This document shows, in pieces, positions 8,001-14,748 of a DNA stretch of 41,482 nt. The stretch comes from MGBC163016 sp964469815 (GTDB taxonomy: Bacteria > Actinomycetota > Coriobacteriia > Coriobacteriales > Eggerthellaceae). The stretch covers positions 1-41,482 of the forward strand of contig CAYXZC010000011.1 of assembly GCA_964469815.1 (NCBI GenBank), read 5' to 3'. The notes below the pieces were generated by a model. That model saw only the letters and a list, made by a program, of their open reading frames with translations, was not told where the DNA came from and did not search any database. Made by a program: the position numbers and the translations under genes. The first letter of the stretch is position 1. Every line of letters begins with the position of its first letter.

Positions 8001-8234
8001 CAAGTGGATGTACTTGGAGTCGAGGTTATTGCGGGTGTATAAACCTCTTCACACCCGTAACAGCAAGTGTCAAGGTGTCGCGAAGCGACCAAAAGCAAAG
8101 AATTGCGAAGCAATTGTTTGCGATGACTTGACACGAGCTAAGCCAAAGGAGCCGAGAGATCCACTTCATTCAAACGTATTTGAATGAAGTTAGCTCACGG
8201 CGACGACGCGTCGAGACGAAAGTATATCCACTTG
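8001..8234. other. 234-nt nested multi-branch palindrome
   Basis: An outer stem CAAGTGGAT/ATCCACTTG (8001-8009 with 8226-8234), continued by TACTT/AAGTA and TCGA/TCGA, encloses three branches. Branch 1 is GTTA plus CGGGTGT paired with ACACCCG plus TAAC (8025-8061). Branch 2 has a closing stem GTGTCAAG/CTTGACAC (8067-8074 with 8127-8134) around two GAA-loop hairpins, GTCGC/GCGAC and GCAAAgAATTGC/GCAATTgTTTGC. Branch 3 has GAGCTA/TAGCTC (8135-8140 with 8191-8196) around a perfect 12-bp stem ACTTCATTCAAA. It fills most of the 350-bp gap between the convergent mnmA and moeA-like genes. No open frame of note is inside. It could be a structured RNA, a composite repeat, or a small mobile palindrome. 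Confidence 0.7.
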
Positions 8235-8324
8235 CATTACACGCATGGAGCATTTCCAAATACGAAAAGAGATACCTTCGACATGGTTGAGGAGAAAGCG
8301 AGTCAGAAAGCCGATCTCTCAACT

Positions 8325-9647
8325 CTAGCGCAGCTCGACCCAGATGACATCCCCCGCATGAGGCGGCTTTGCCCCCACACCCGCCTCCATCATGTAATAC
8401 GCATTGGCATGCTGCGTCTCCGGAGTGCCCGGATGTCCCGGCACGGGCGTTGCGCCAAGGACTCCGTCATCCCCAGCTTCCAGCATAACGAACTTGATCG
8501 AGAAGAAGACTTCTCCCGGCTTCGTTGCCTCAGCCGGGCGCTGCTCACCCGGAAGCTTGTCCGCCGGAACCGATACGTACTTCTCCATCCTGCCCGTAGG
8601 GAAATCGGCCATCAACCTTGCCGGGATCTTCTTCGGCACCGGATCAAGGCCGAGGAATCTGCGCATGACCGGCTGAAGATAGAAATTCAATGTGAACGAA
8701 GCTCCTCCACTGGGGCCGGAGATCCCAACGATGGGCACATCGTTCACAAGCGCATACGAGCTATGATGTCCAGGCCCGTGATTCGTCTGATGACAAACGA
8801 CCTCACCCATCTCTTCGAGCACCTCGACAGACCAGTCATCGGATCCCTTGGACGAACCGGCGTTCAGAACCACTATATCCGCAACTTTGCAAGCCTCATC
8901 GATAGCCGATCGTATAGCCTCCCGCTCATCTGCAACGATGTCGAATGGAACGAAGACACCGCCCCATGCTTCCACCTTGCCGCGCACAACGATGCCATTG
9001 GACTCATACACCTTTCCCCGTCCTGCAAAGCGCTCAGGGGCTGCTTCGGAATACGGAAGATTGGCGGGGACGAGTTCATCACCCGTTGGGATGAAGGCGA
9101 CTCGCGGCTTTGCCACCACCAAAACCGAGGAATGCCCGGCACCAGCGATACGCGCAGCCACATCAGGCGTGATGACACATCCGGCCTTGATAACGGTATC
9201 TCCAGCCTTCATCTGCGCACCGACAGGCCTTGTCCCGGCATATCGTTCCGATGGCGTCGCATCTATCTTGATACTCTGCTCGTCATCGGACACCTCGACA
9301 TGCTCGATCACGATAGCCGTATCGAATCCTTCCGGCATCGCAACACCTGTATTCGCGAATTCCCAATCCTTGCCGCGAGCCCACCCGCTCGTATCCGGAA
9401 GCTCACCCTCACCAAGAGAAGCAAGATCATCCCAGTGAACGGCTACAGAATCCATGCGACATGTGAGCACATTCGGGACATCGGTCTTGCAGAGGATGTC
9501 CTGTGCGAGCACACGGCCGAATGATTCATTGAGCGCGATCTTCTCGACGGATCGTGCGCCTTTCCCGAAATCCTCAGGAAGCACCCGCAAGATCCCTTGC
9601 ACAGCATCTTCTCTTGAAAGTTCGATATGTTTGGAATGATCTCGCAT
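8325..9647 (-). CDS. MoeA-like molybdopterin molybdenumtransferase family protein
   Basis: The 440-residue protein has MoeA architecture: the N-terminal domains (NESFGRVLAQDI, then RMDSVAV where MoeA has MDGYAV), the MoCF-like domain with PTGDEL, then the C-terminal barrel. MoeA inserts molybdate into adenylylated molybdopterin. The MDxxAV aspartate and TGDEL are kept. Other sites differ: NAGSSKGSDDWS replaces the SGGVSVGEAD-type motif, NHGPGHHSSYALV replaces the lysine-bearing KPGKPFAFG segment, and ISGPSGGASFTL replaces LPGNPVSA. It may act on another metal or be a paralogue with a new role (inference). The ATG follows GAAAGG. It lies downstream of, and in line with, an ABC metal-type transporter, separated by GTAG hairpin repeats. 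Confidence 0.8.
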   Translation of the reverse strand: MRDHSKHIELSREDAVQGILRVLPEDFGKGARSVEKIALNESFGRVLAQDILCKTDVPNVLTCRMDSVAVHWDDLASLGEGELPDTSGWARGKDWEFANTGVAMPEGFDTAIVIEHVEVSDDEQSIKIDATPSERYAGTRPVGAQMKAGDTVIKAGCVITPDVAARIAGAGHSSVLVVAKPRVAFIPTGDELVPANLPYSEAAPERFAGRGKVYESNGIVVRGKVEAWGGVFVPFDIVADEREAIRSAIDEACKVADIVVLNAGSSKGSDDWSVEVLEEMGEVVCHQTNHGPGHHSSYALVNDVPIVGISGPSGGASFTLNFYLQPVMRRFLGLDPVPKKIPARLMADFPTGRMEKYVSVPADKLPGEQRPAEATKPGEVFFSIKFVMLEAGDDGVLGATPVPGHPGTPETQHANAYYMMEAGVGAKPPHAGDVIWVELR

Positions 9648-9710
9648 TATTAACGCCTTTCGTTTCGTGTTGATTAGCCGGCGAATCCTTTATGTTACGA
9701 GTATAGAACA

Positions 9711-9757
9711 GGGCAGGATCAAGATTCTGCCCCATGTGGGCGATCAAGATCGCCCAC
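9711..9757. repeat. Pair of GTAG-type hairpin repeats, left hairpin degenerate
   Basis: GGGCAG...CTGCCC (9711-9732) is an imperfect hairpin. A perfect 22-bp palindrome with stem GTGGGCGATC follows at 9736-9757; on the minus strand it is preceded by GTAG (9757-9760 reads CTAC). These share the hairpin core of the repeat at 9815-9832. Confidence 0.6.
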
Positions 9758-9782
9758 TACGCGAATAGACCTGTAAGCACAA

Positions 9783-9840
9783 CGTGTAGTGGGCGGTTTT
9801 AACCGCCCACAAAAGGGCGATCAAGATCGCCCTCTACACG
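9783..9840. repeat. GTAG-flanked double hairpin (BIME-like), copy 1
   Basis: Two hairpins, GGGCGGTTTTAACCGCCC and GGGCGATCAAGATCGCCC, are separated by a short A-rich spacer and framed by outer arms CGTGTAG/CTACACG. GTAG precedes each hairpin on its own strand, the signature of REP sequences recognised by some RAYT transposases. A near-identical copy lies at 14634-14689. It sits after the binding-protein gene and could end transcription there. Confidence 0.75.
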
Positions 9841-9863
9841 TACTCACAAGCTGACCAGAAAGA

Positions 9864-10985
9864 CTATTTTGGTAGCGCACCCATCAACAGCTCGCTCAAC
9901 TCTGCATCGCTCAGATCGTAGTTGTACATCGTCTTGTAATATGCCTTCGTCACATCCTCGATGCTGTCATCGAATGCATCCGGATACAACAGACGTGGCA
10001 GCCACTGCATACCCATGAGCTGGTTGACGGTCGGAGGGTTGTTCATCCAGCACCAAGGATCGTTCGGAACCTCATAGAAGTTATCATTCGCAATGGCTGC
10101 GATGCCTTGCCAAGCAGGGTCGTCACCTACTGTGTTGTAGATGCTGCCCTTCTGGAAGATGATGAGCTCAGGGTTCCAATTCGCGATCTGCTCTAGGCTG
10201 ATCTCATTGCCGGATCCCTTGCCGGAAGCGTCATCCACGACCACCACATTATTGGCGACCATATCGATGACCTGAGCTTGAACCGAGGTCTTGGCGATAG
10301 CGTTCAAGCCGTTCTCACCCAGAAGATAAGCCATGTTCACGCGCTCAGCCTCGGGGATGCCGGCCATGGTATCTTCCACCTTCTTGTAGACCTGATCGCA
10401 ATACTCGGAAAGCTCGTTACCGCGATCCTCCATCCCGAGAAGCTCGCCCAGCGTCTTATAGCAGGCACCGTAATCATCCAGATATGCCTCAACGAACACA
10501 ACGGGGATCCCCAGCTGCTCCTGGAGCGCATCCAAGCTCTCCTCGGTATCCTTCTTCACCTCGCCGGTGTCGATGATGACCTGCGGATCTGCAGCAGCAA
10601 CAGCCTCACGGTTGAGGTCGTCCTTCGCACCGAGCACGGCACCGAAGACCGGGTAGTCCTTGAACTTGTCACCGAAGATTGCAAGCTGATCGTCTGTGAG
10701 CGCCTGCGAAAGGCCGATCATCTTATCGGGAGCCATCGTCAACAGAACCTGTTGGGCGGTATGACCGGACGGACATATCCTCTCAAGATTCGCAGGAAGC
10801 TCTACCTCGCGTCCCAGCGAATCTGTGAACATTCTTGTCTCAGATTGCGTTGCCGCCGAGCTCGCAGCGCTCGCCCCGTCCGATCCGCCCGAGCACCCGC
10901 TCAGGACAAACGCTCCCATGCAGAGCGCCGAGACGCACATTGCAGACGCAATGCCTCTCACCAATGTCTTTTTCGATAACCGCAT
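9864..10985 (-). CDS. FecB/BtuF-type substrate-binding lipoprotein of a metal ABC transporter
   Basis: The 373-residue protein is a class III (helical-backbone) periplasmic-binding-type lipoprotein. It has a signal with a lipobox (FVLSGCSGG), SLGREVELP, the IIDTGE region, and the late NDPWCWMNNPPTVNQLMGMQ segment common to ligand-binding C-lobes of this group. Family members bind ferric siderophores, haem, cobalamin or, as in MolA, molybdate/tungstate. A molybdenum-type oxyanion is suggested only by the neighbouring MoeA-like gene. The ATG at 10983-10985 follows AAGG; an upstream ATG overlaps that site. It is the third gene of a leftward operon after permease and ATPase, 17 bp past the ATPase stop. 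Confidence 0.88.
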   Translation of the reverse strand: MRLSKKTLVRGIASAMCVSALCMGAFVLSGCSGGSDGASAASSAATQSETRMFTDSLGREVELPANLERICPSGHTAQQVLLTMAPDKMIGLSQALTDDQLAIFGDKFKDYPVFGAVLGAKDDLNREAVAAADPQVIIDTGEVKKDTEESLDALQEQLGIPVVFVEAYLDDYGACYKTLGELLGMEDRGNELSEYCDQVYKKVEDTMAGIPEAERVNMAYLLGENGLNAIAKTSVQAQVIDMVANNVVVVDDASGKGSGNEISLEQIANWNPELIIFQKGSIYNTVGDDPAWQGIAAIANDNFYEVPNDPWCWMNNPPTVNQLMGMQWLPRLLYPDAFDDSIEDVTKAYYKTMYNYDLSDAELSELLMGALPK

Positions 10986-11002
10986 CGATCCCATCCTTTT
11001 AT

Positions 11003-11800
11003 CTATAGAGCTTCTCGATCGCGTTCTATCTCGTGTACCGGCACGCAAACGCGCACCTTGTCACCATAAAGGGAGTTGACCTCAACATCCACGCTGTACA
11101 AACCGCTTATCAGCTCGGATGTGATGACGTCATAGGGAGAACCGTATGCATCGATCCTTCCATCTTTGAGCACCAGGGTCTTGTCGGAGAACAGGAATGC
11201 ATGGTCGGGGTTGTGCGTGGACTGGATGATCGACAGCCCCTCGCGCGCCAACTGGCGAATGCAGGAAAGGACGCGTACGGTGTTGCCGTAATCCAGCGCG
11301 CTTGTCGGCTCGTCCATGACGATCGTGTTCGCATTCTGAGCAAGCGCACGAGCGACCAGCACCAGCTGCTGCTCTCCTCCGGAAAGCTGCGTATAGAGCC
11401 TGTGCGCAAACTTCTCTATTCCGATGCGCTCGAGCGCCTCATAGGCACGTTTGCGCTGCGAGCACCCTGGATTGCTGAGCATGCGCAGATCGGCTCCGGT
11501 CGCCATCAGCACGACATCCAGCACTTCATAGTCGTAGACCGATGCATGCGATTGCGGGATATAGGAGATCTCACGCGCACGCTCTTTGATCGACAGCTTG
11601 CGCATGTCCTTCCCGTTGACCTCGATGCTGCCGGTGTAGTTAGGATTCAAGCCGAGAATGCATCGGAACAGCGTTGATTTCCCCACACCGTTGGGGCCGA
11701 GGATGTTCACCAGAGTCCCATCCGGTATGTCAAAGGTCAGATCGCGGAGCACTTCATGGCTGCCATACGAAAATCCCAGATCCTTCACAGAGATGCTCAT
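11003..11800 (-). CDS. ABC transporter ATP-binding protein (FecE/BtuD type)
   Basis: The 265-residue cytoplasmic ATPase powers the adjacent FecCD-type permease. It has Walker A GPNGVGKSTLF, the Q-loop region YIPQSHASVYDY, the signature LSGGEQQLVLVARAL, Walker B NTIVMDEPTSALD and the switch histidine in IQSTHNPDHA. Length is typical. Its ATG overlaps the permease stop codon (ATGA), indicating translational coupling. Substrate is set by the binding protein and is not visible here. Confidence 0.95.
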   Translation of the reverse strand: MSISVKDLGFSYGSHEVLRDLTFDIPDGTLVNILGPNGVGKSTLFRCILGLNPNYTGSIEVNGKDMRKLSIKERAREISYIPQSHASVYDYEVLDVVLMATGADLRMLSNPGCSQRKRAYEALERIGIEKFAHRLYTQLSGGEQQLVLVARALAQNANTIVMDEPTSALDYGNTVRVLSCIRQLAREGLSIIQSTHNPDHAFLFSDKTLVLKDGRIDAYGSPYDVITSELISGLYSVDVEVNSLYGDKVRVCVPVHEIERDREAL

Positions 11801-12855
11801 ACCCTCTTCCTCCTCGTGATGAGATAAAGGAAGAAAGGTGCGCCGACGAAAGCGGTCAGTATGCCGATCGGGATCTCGGCTGTCGTTGCCAAACGCGCGA
11901 TATCGTCAACAAGAAGGAGGAAGCCCGCCCCCATGAGCATGGACGCCGGGATGAGCTTCTTGTAATCGGCGCCGACCATCATGCGGCAAAGATGTGGGAT
12001 CACAAGTCCTACCCACCCGATCATGCCGGTCACGGACACACAAGCTGCTGTGATGAAAGTGGCAGCGACTATGATGATGATCCTGACGAGCCGTGCATTC
12101 ACGCCCATCGTGGAGGCCTCATCATCGCCCATGGTGAGAATATTGATACGCCAACGAAGCGCGAAGATAACGATGCAACCAACGAGTAGGATGGGGAACA
12201 CGGTCGTAACCTGCGTCATCTTCGCACCCGTTAGGCTGCCCATCAGCCAATAGGTGATGTCAGCCAGCTCATCGGTGGGGTCGGCTACGAGCTTGGCGTA
12301 GGAAACACCGGCCTGGAAGAGCGAGCTGACCATAACGCCTGCTAGCACGACGACCATCATGTGGTTGCCTTTGGCTCGCGAGCTTATGAGCAAAACCAGA
12401 AACACTGTCAGAAGAGCGAAGCAGAATGCGGAGACGGACACCATCGCCGCGGTGAAGCCACAAAGTATCGCCACAGCGGCTCCGAATGCAGCTCCTTGGC
12501 TGGCTCCTAGGATATCCGGCGAAACGAGGGGATTCTGGAATGTTCCCTGATAAGCCGCGCCCGCTACCGACAGGCAACAACCGACCATGAGCGCGAGCAG
12601 GATACGCGGAAGACGCACGTTGAAGAAAAGGGTCGACTGCTGCTCTGTCCAAGTGGGTTCGATGGGGATAACGCAATTCACCAGCATCGCCACCGCTTGA
12701 CCGGGGTCTATCGGATAGCGGCCGAGCATAAGGGATATAGCTGCAATGGCAACCATGAGGATAGCCAGCACGAGGATTATCAGATCCGCACGCTTGCTTT
12801 GCCTTGACCTTCTTTCGCAAGGCTCGATGGTTTGGCTGTTCGCATGCTGGATCAA
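11797..12855 (-). CDS. FecCD/BtuC-family ABC transporter permease
   Basis: The 352-residue integral membrane protein has about ten hydrophobic segments and the family hallmarks RLPRILLALMVGCCLSVAG, QNPLVSPDILGASQGAAFGA and GWVGLVIPHLCRM. It forms the channel for the binding protein and ATPase encoded downstream. The start is a TTG at 12853-12855, six bases after AAGGA. A promoter and palindromic operator lie just upstream. It is the first gene of the transporter operon. Confidence 0.93.
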   Translation of the reverse strand: MIQHANSQTIEPCERRSRQSKRADLIILVLAILMVAIAAISLMLGRYPIDPGQAVAMLVNCVIPIEPTWTEQQSTLFFNVRLPRILLALMVGCCLSVAGAAYQGTFQNPLVSPDILGASQGAAFGAAVAILCGFTAAMVSVSAFCFALLTVFLVLLISSRAKGNHMMVVVLAGVMVSSLFQAGVSYAKLVADPTDELADITYWLMGSLTGAKMTQVTTVFPILLVGCIVIFALRWRINILTMGDDEASTMGVNARLVRIIIIVAATFITAACVSVTGMIGWVGLVIPHLCRMMVGADYKKLIPASMLMGAGFLLLVDDIARLATTAEIPIGILTAFVGAPFFLYLITRRKRV

Positions 12856-12886
12856 TTCATATCCTTGTTTCAGTATTATCCTGCTT

Positions 12887-12914
12887 TTAGGATTATCCTA
12901 ATGCATGCATTATA
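12887..12914 (-). promoter_or_regulatory. Promoter -10 with overlapping palindromic operator for the ABC operon
   Basis: On the minus strand a perfect -10 TATAAT (12909-12914) is followed by the 15-bp perfect palindrome TTAGGATTATCCTAA (12887-12901), which would cover the transcription start. The TTAGG/CCTAA half-sites resemble DtxR/IdeR-type metalloregulator boxes but are closer together. A further ATTATCCT half-site lies at 12875-12882. The -35 is weak. Metal control is inference. Confidence 0.5.
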
Positions 12915-12979
12915 CTCATTTACGTATAGATTATGCGAGATTTTTCTTGAATTGGATCGATTTGATCAATACTGCGAAG

Positions 12980-13062
12980 CAAAATCATGTCAGAGGGACG
13001 GGGATAATGACATCAAATGGAACAAAATCATGTCAGAGGGACGGGGATAATGACATCAAATG
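12980..13062. repeat. Tandem 40-bp repeat with palindromic ends
   Basis: Two identical 40-bp units (12980-13019 and 13023-13062) are separated by 3 bp. Each contains ATGTCA and TGACAT as an inverted pair around GAGGGACGGGGATAA. It sits between the NTPase gene and the permease promoter and looks like another REP-type sequence. Confidence 0.7.
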
Positions 13063-13093
13063 AAACAGGAGGTCTTGTTCTTACGTTAGATAA

Positions 13094-13702
13094 TCAAAGA
13101 AGCGCTGAGGCTATCATACCGAGCGCCTCGTCACCCGGTATGAGCTTCACCGCACCACCCCATGCGTCCGCGAATCTCTCGACAGCAATATCCGCCAACG
13201 CACTACGCACGACAACGAGCGCATGCTCAAAGCAACCGGTTGCACCCCCTTCGAGAAGCGCAAGGGCATCCGTAAATCCCATTCCCCTCGTAAACTCAAG
13301 ACGACCAAGCTCATCAATCACCAAAAGTCCGCCTATCGCCCCCTCATCACAAAGAGTTGCGATGTGAGCAAAATGCTCATTGACGCGCTCGATCGCAGCA
13401 TCATCGATATGCCAACCAATCCCGATACGCCCGGCTTGCGAGCTTTGAACATACGATCCATTCTCTTTGGCAAGGTCGCTGCGCTGAGCGAAAAGGAACC
13501 TTTCACGCTCGGGAAGAAGTATACTCTCGATACCCAATTTCTCGAATCCTTCATCATTCGATCTCTGGGAATCCGATTCAACCCATATGCCGGCAGATAT
13601 CACACCATAGCTTTCGATCCCAAGATCATGAAGCCTGTCGACTGCCTTATCAAGCCAGCGGCTTTTTCCGATCTGCACATCACCCGTTAGAACAAAGAGC
13701 AT
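13094..13702 (-). CDS. THEP1-like P-loop nucleoside-triphosphatase
   Basis: The 202-residue protein resembles the NTPase_1/THEP1 family. It has a Walker A, LTGDVQIGKSRWLDK, close to the N-terminus, a middle region about a modified nucleotide-binding loop, and Walker B GLLVIDELGRLEFTRGMGF, matching the family's VIDEIGKMEL. Biological roles of this family are poorly defined; members hydrolyse NTPs in vitro. Its place between a metal-type ABC operon and a DUF364 gene suggests an energy-dependent step in metal or cofactor handling, which is inference. The start ATG follows AGGA by seven bases. It is divergent from the DUF364 gene and in line with the transporter. Confidence 0.7.
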   Translation of the reverse strand: MLFVLTGDVQIGKSRWLDKAVDRLHDLGIESYGVISAGIWVESDSQRSNDEGFEKLGIESILLPERERFLFAQRSDLAKENGSYVQSSQAGRIGIGWHIDDAAIERVNEHFAHIATLCDEGAIGGLLVIDELGRLEFTRGMGFTDALALLEGGATGCFEHALVVVRSALADIAVERFADAWGGAVKLIPGDEALGMIASALL

Positions 13703-13775
13703 AGTGGAATCCTATCTTGTTGCACATATCGTTTGCGAGGCTTATATGCCCGACAGAACCGTACGATATTGCATG

Positions 13776-13830
13776 TTGCTTATTATGCTTATTTCAGTAT
13801 AATTTTTAGGCAAGCATATTGCAAACTTGC
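13776..13830 (+). promoter_or_regulatory. Promoter of the DUF364 gene
   Basis: TTGCTT (13776-13781) and TATAAT (13798-13803) are 16 bp apart. A dyad GCAAG/CTTGC (13810-13830) covers the likely start of transcription. The region TTTCAGTAT...TTTTAGG is shared with the permease promoter (12867-12891), hinting at a common regulator. Confidence 0.5.
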
Positions 13831-13847
13831 AACGGAGAGGATCGATC

Positions 13848-14621
13848 ATGTCTTGGAAACTGTACGATGAGCTAATAGGCGGCATCCCCGATGACGTATT
13901 GGTGAAGGATTACTGCTTGGGGCTTTGCTGGAGCTATGTAGAAGCGGAGTCGGGCGCAGGCGTTTCATACACCTGTCGCGGAGGCGCCACGAAGAGCACA
14001 GATGCACGCAATTTCCGCGGACTGCCGTTGAAGAAGATGGCCGAGCTTTCGAAATCATGGCGATTCGAGGAAGCCACACTGGGAGTTGCCGCGCTGAATG
14101 CATGGTATGGGCAAAAGCAGTTCATCGACGATATGGGCGCCATCTACGATGAACCGGTAGAGCTCCCCGATGGCTCCATACACAAGCTGGATGCATTCGA
14201 GATCATGCGTCCGGAGATAACCGCCAAAGGCAATGCCAACGTGGTCGTGGTGGGGCATTTCCCGCATGTGGACAGGATCTGCGAATACGCGAATCTGACC
14301 GTGCTCGAGCGCAACTGCCGAAGCGAGCTCGATATGCCCGATCCTGCTTGTGAATATGTGCTCCCCGAAGCCGATTATGCCTTCATCACCGGTGTCACGC
14401 TTGAGAATAAGACGGCTCCTCGCCTGCTGGAGCTTGCGAAGGACGCATACGTAACCATGGTCGGACCATCCGTCGTGATGGCGCAGCCGCTCTTCGATGC
14501 AGGTGTCGATATGGCGGCGGGCAGCTTCGTGCTCGATCCCGAGAAGGCGAAGTACTCCGTACAATCCGGCGGATCGCTATCTTGCGGCGGCGCTCTTCAG
14601 ATGGTGTCGATCAGGAAATAA
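13848..14621 (+). CDS. DUF4213/DUF364 protein (putative heavy-metal chelation domain)
   Basis: The 257-residue protein matches the two-domain DUF4213-DUF364 family. The N-terminal part (to ~residue 95) is an enolase N-terminal-like fold with SWRFEEATLGVAALNAWY. The C-terminal Rossmann-like part has NVVVVGHFPHVDRI, VLERNCRSELDMPD, and the end SVQSGGSLSCGGALQMV. Structural work on this family has suggested a metal-chelation or metal-cofactor role; no reaction is established. Such genes often sit beside FecCD-type ABC transporters, as here. The ATG at 13848 follows GGAGAGGA; a TTG 21 bases upstream lies before this site. It is divergent from the THEP1-like gene. Confidence 0.85.
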   Translation: MSWKLYDELIGGIPDDVLVKDYCLGLCWSYVEAESGAGVSYTCRGGATKSTDARNFRGLPLKKMAELSKSWRFEEATLGVAALNAWYGQKQFIDDMGAIYDEPVELPDGSIHKLDAFEIMRPEITAKGNANVVVVGHFPHVDRICEYANLTVLERNCRSELDMPDPACEYVLPEADYAFITGVTLENKTAPRLLELAKDAYVTMVGPSVVMAQPLFDAGVDMAAGSFVLDPEKAKYSVQSGGSLSCGGALQMVSIRK

Positions 14622-14633
14622 CGCGACCTGAAT

Positions 14634-14689
14634 GTGTAGAGGGCGGTTTTAACCGCCCACAAAAGGGCGATCAAGATCGCCCACTACAC
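14634..14689. repeat. GTAG-flanked double hairpin (BIME-like), copy 2
   Basis: This is nearly identical to the repeat at 9783-9840: hairpins GGGCGGTTTTAACCGCCC and GGGCGATCAAGATCGCCC framed by GTGTAG/CTACAC, with similarity continuing on both sides (GACCTG before, CTCACA after). It lies between the convergent DUF364 and oleate hydratase genes, where it may act as a bidirectional terminator. Confidence 0.75.
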
Positions 14690-14748
14690 GATGTGCTCAC
14701 AGGTTGATACATGTGGACAGATGTGATCCGCCCTAAGCGTTCTGGACC

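Noticed and set aside
8184..9524. 446-codon open frame on the plus strand opposite the MoeA-like gene
   Set aside because: It lies antisense to a clear MoeA homologue, has no recognisable domain and is rich in His/Arg/Ser as expected from a shadow frame.
9711..14689. CRISPR array made of the repeated hairpins
   Set aside because: Repeats are few, lie kilobases apart, have no regular spacers, and there are no cas genes.
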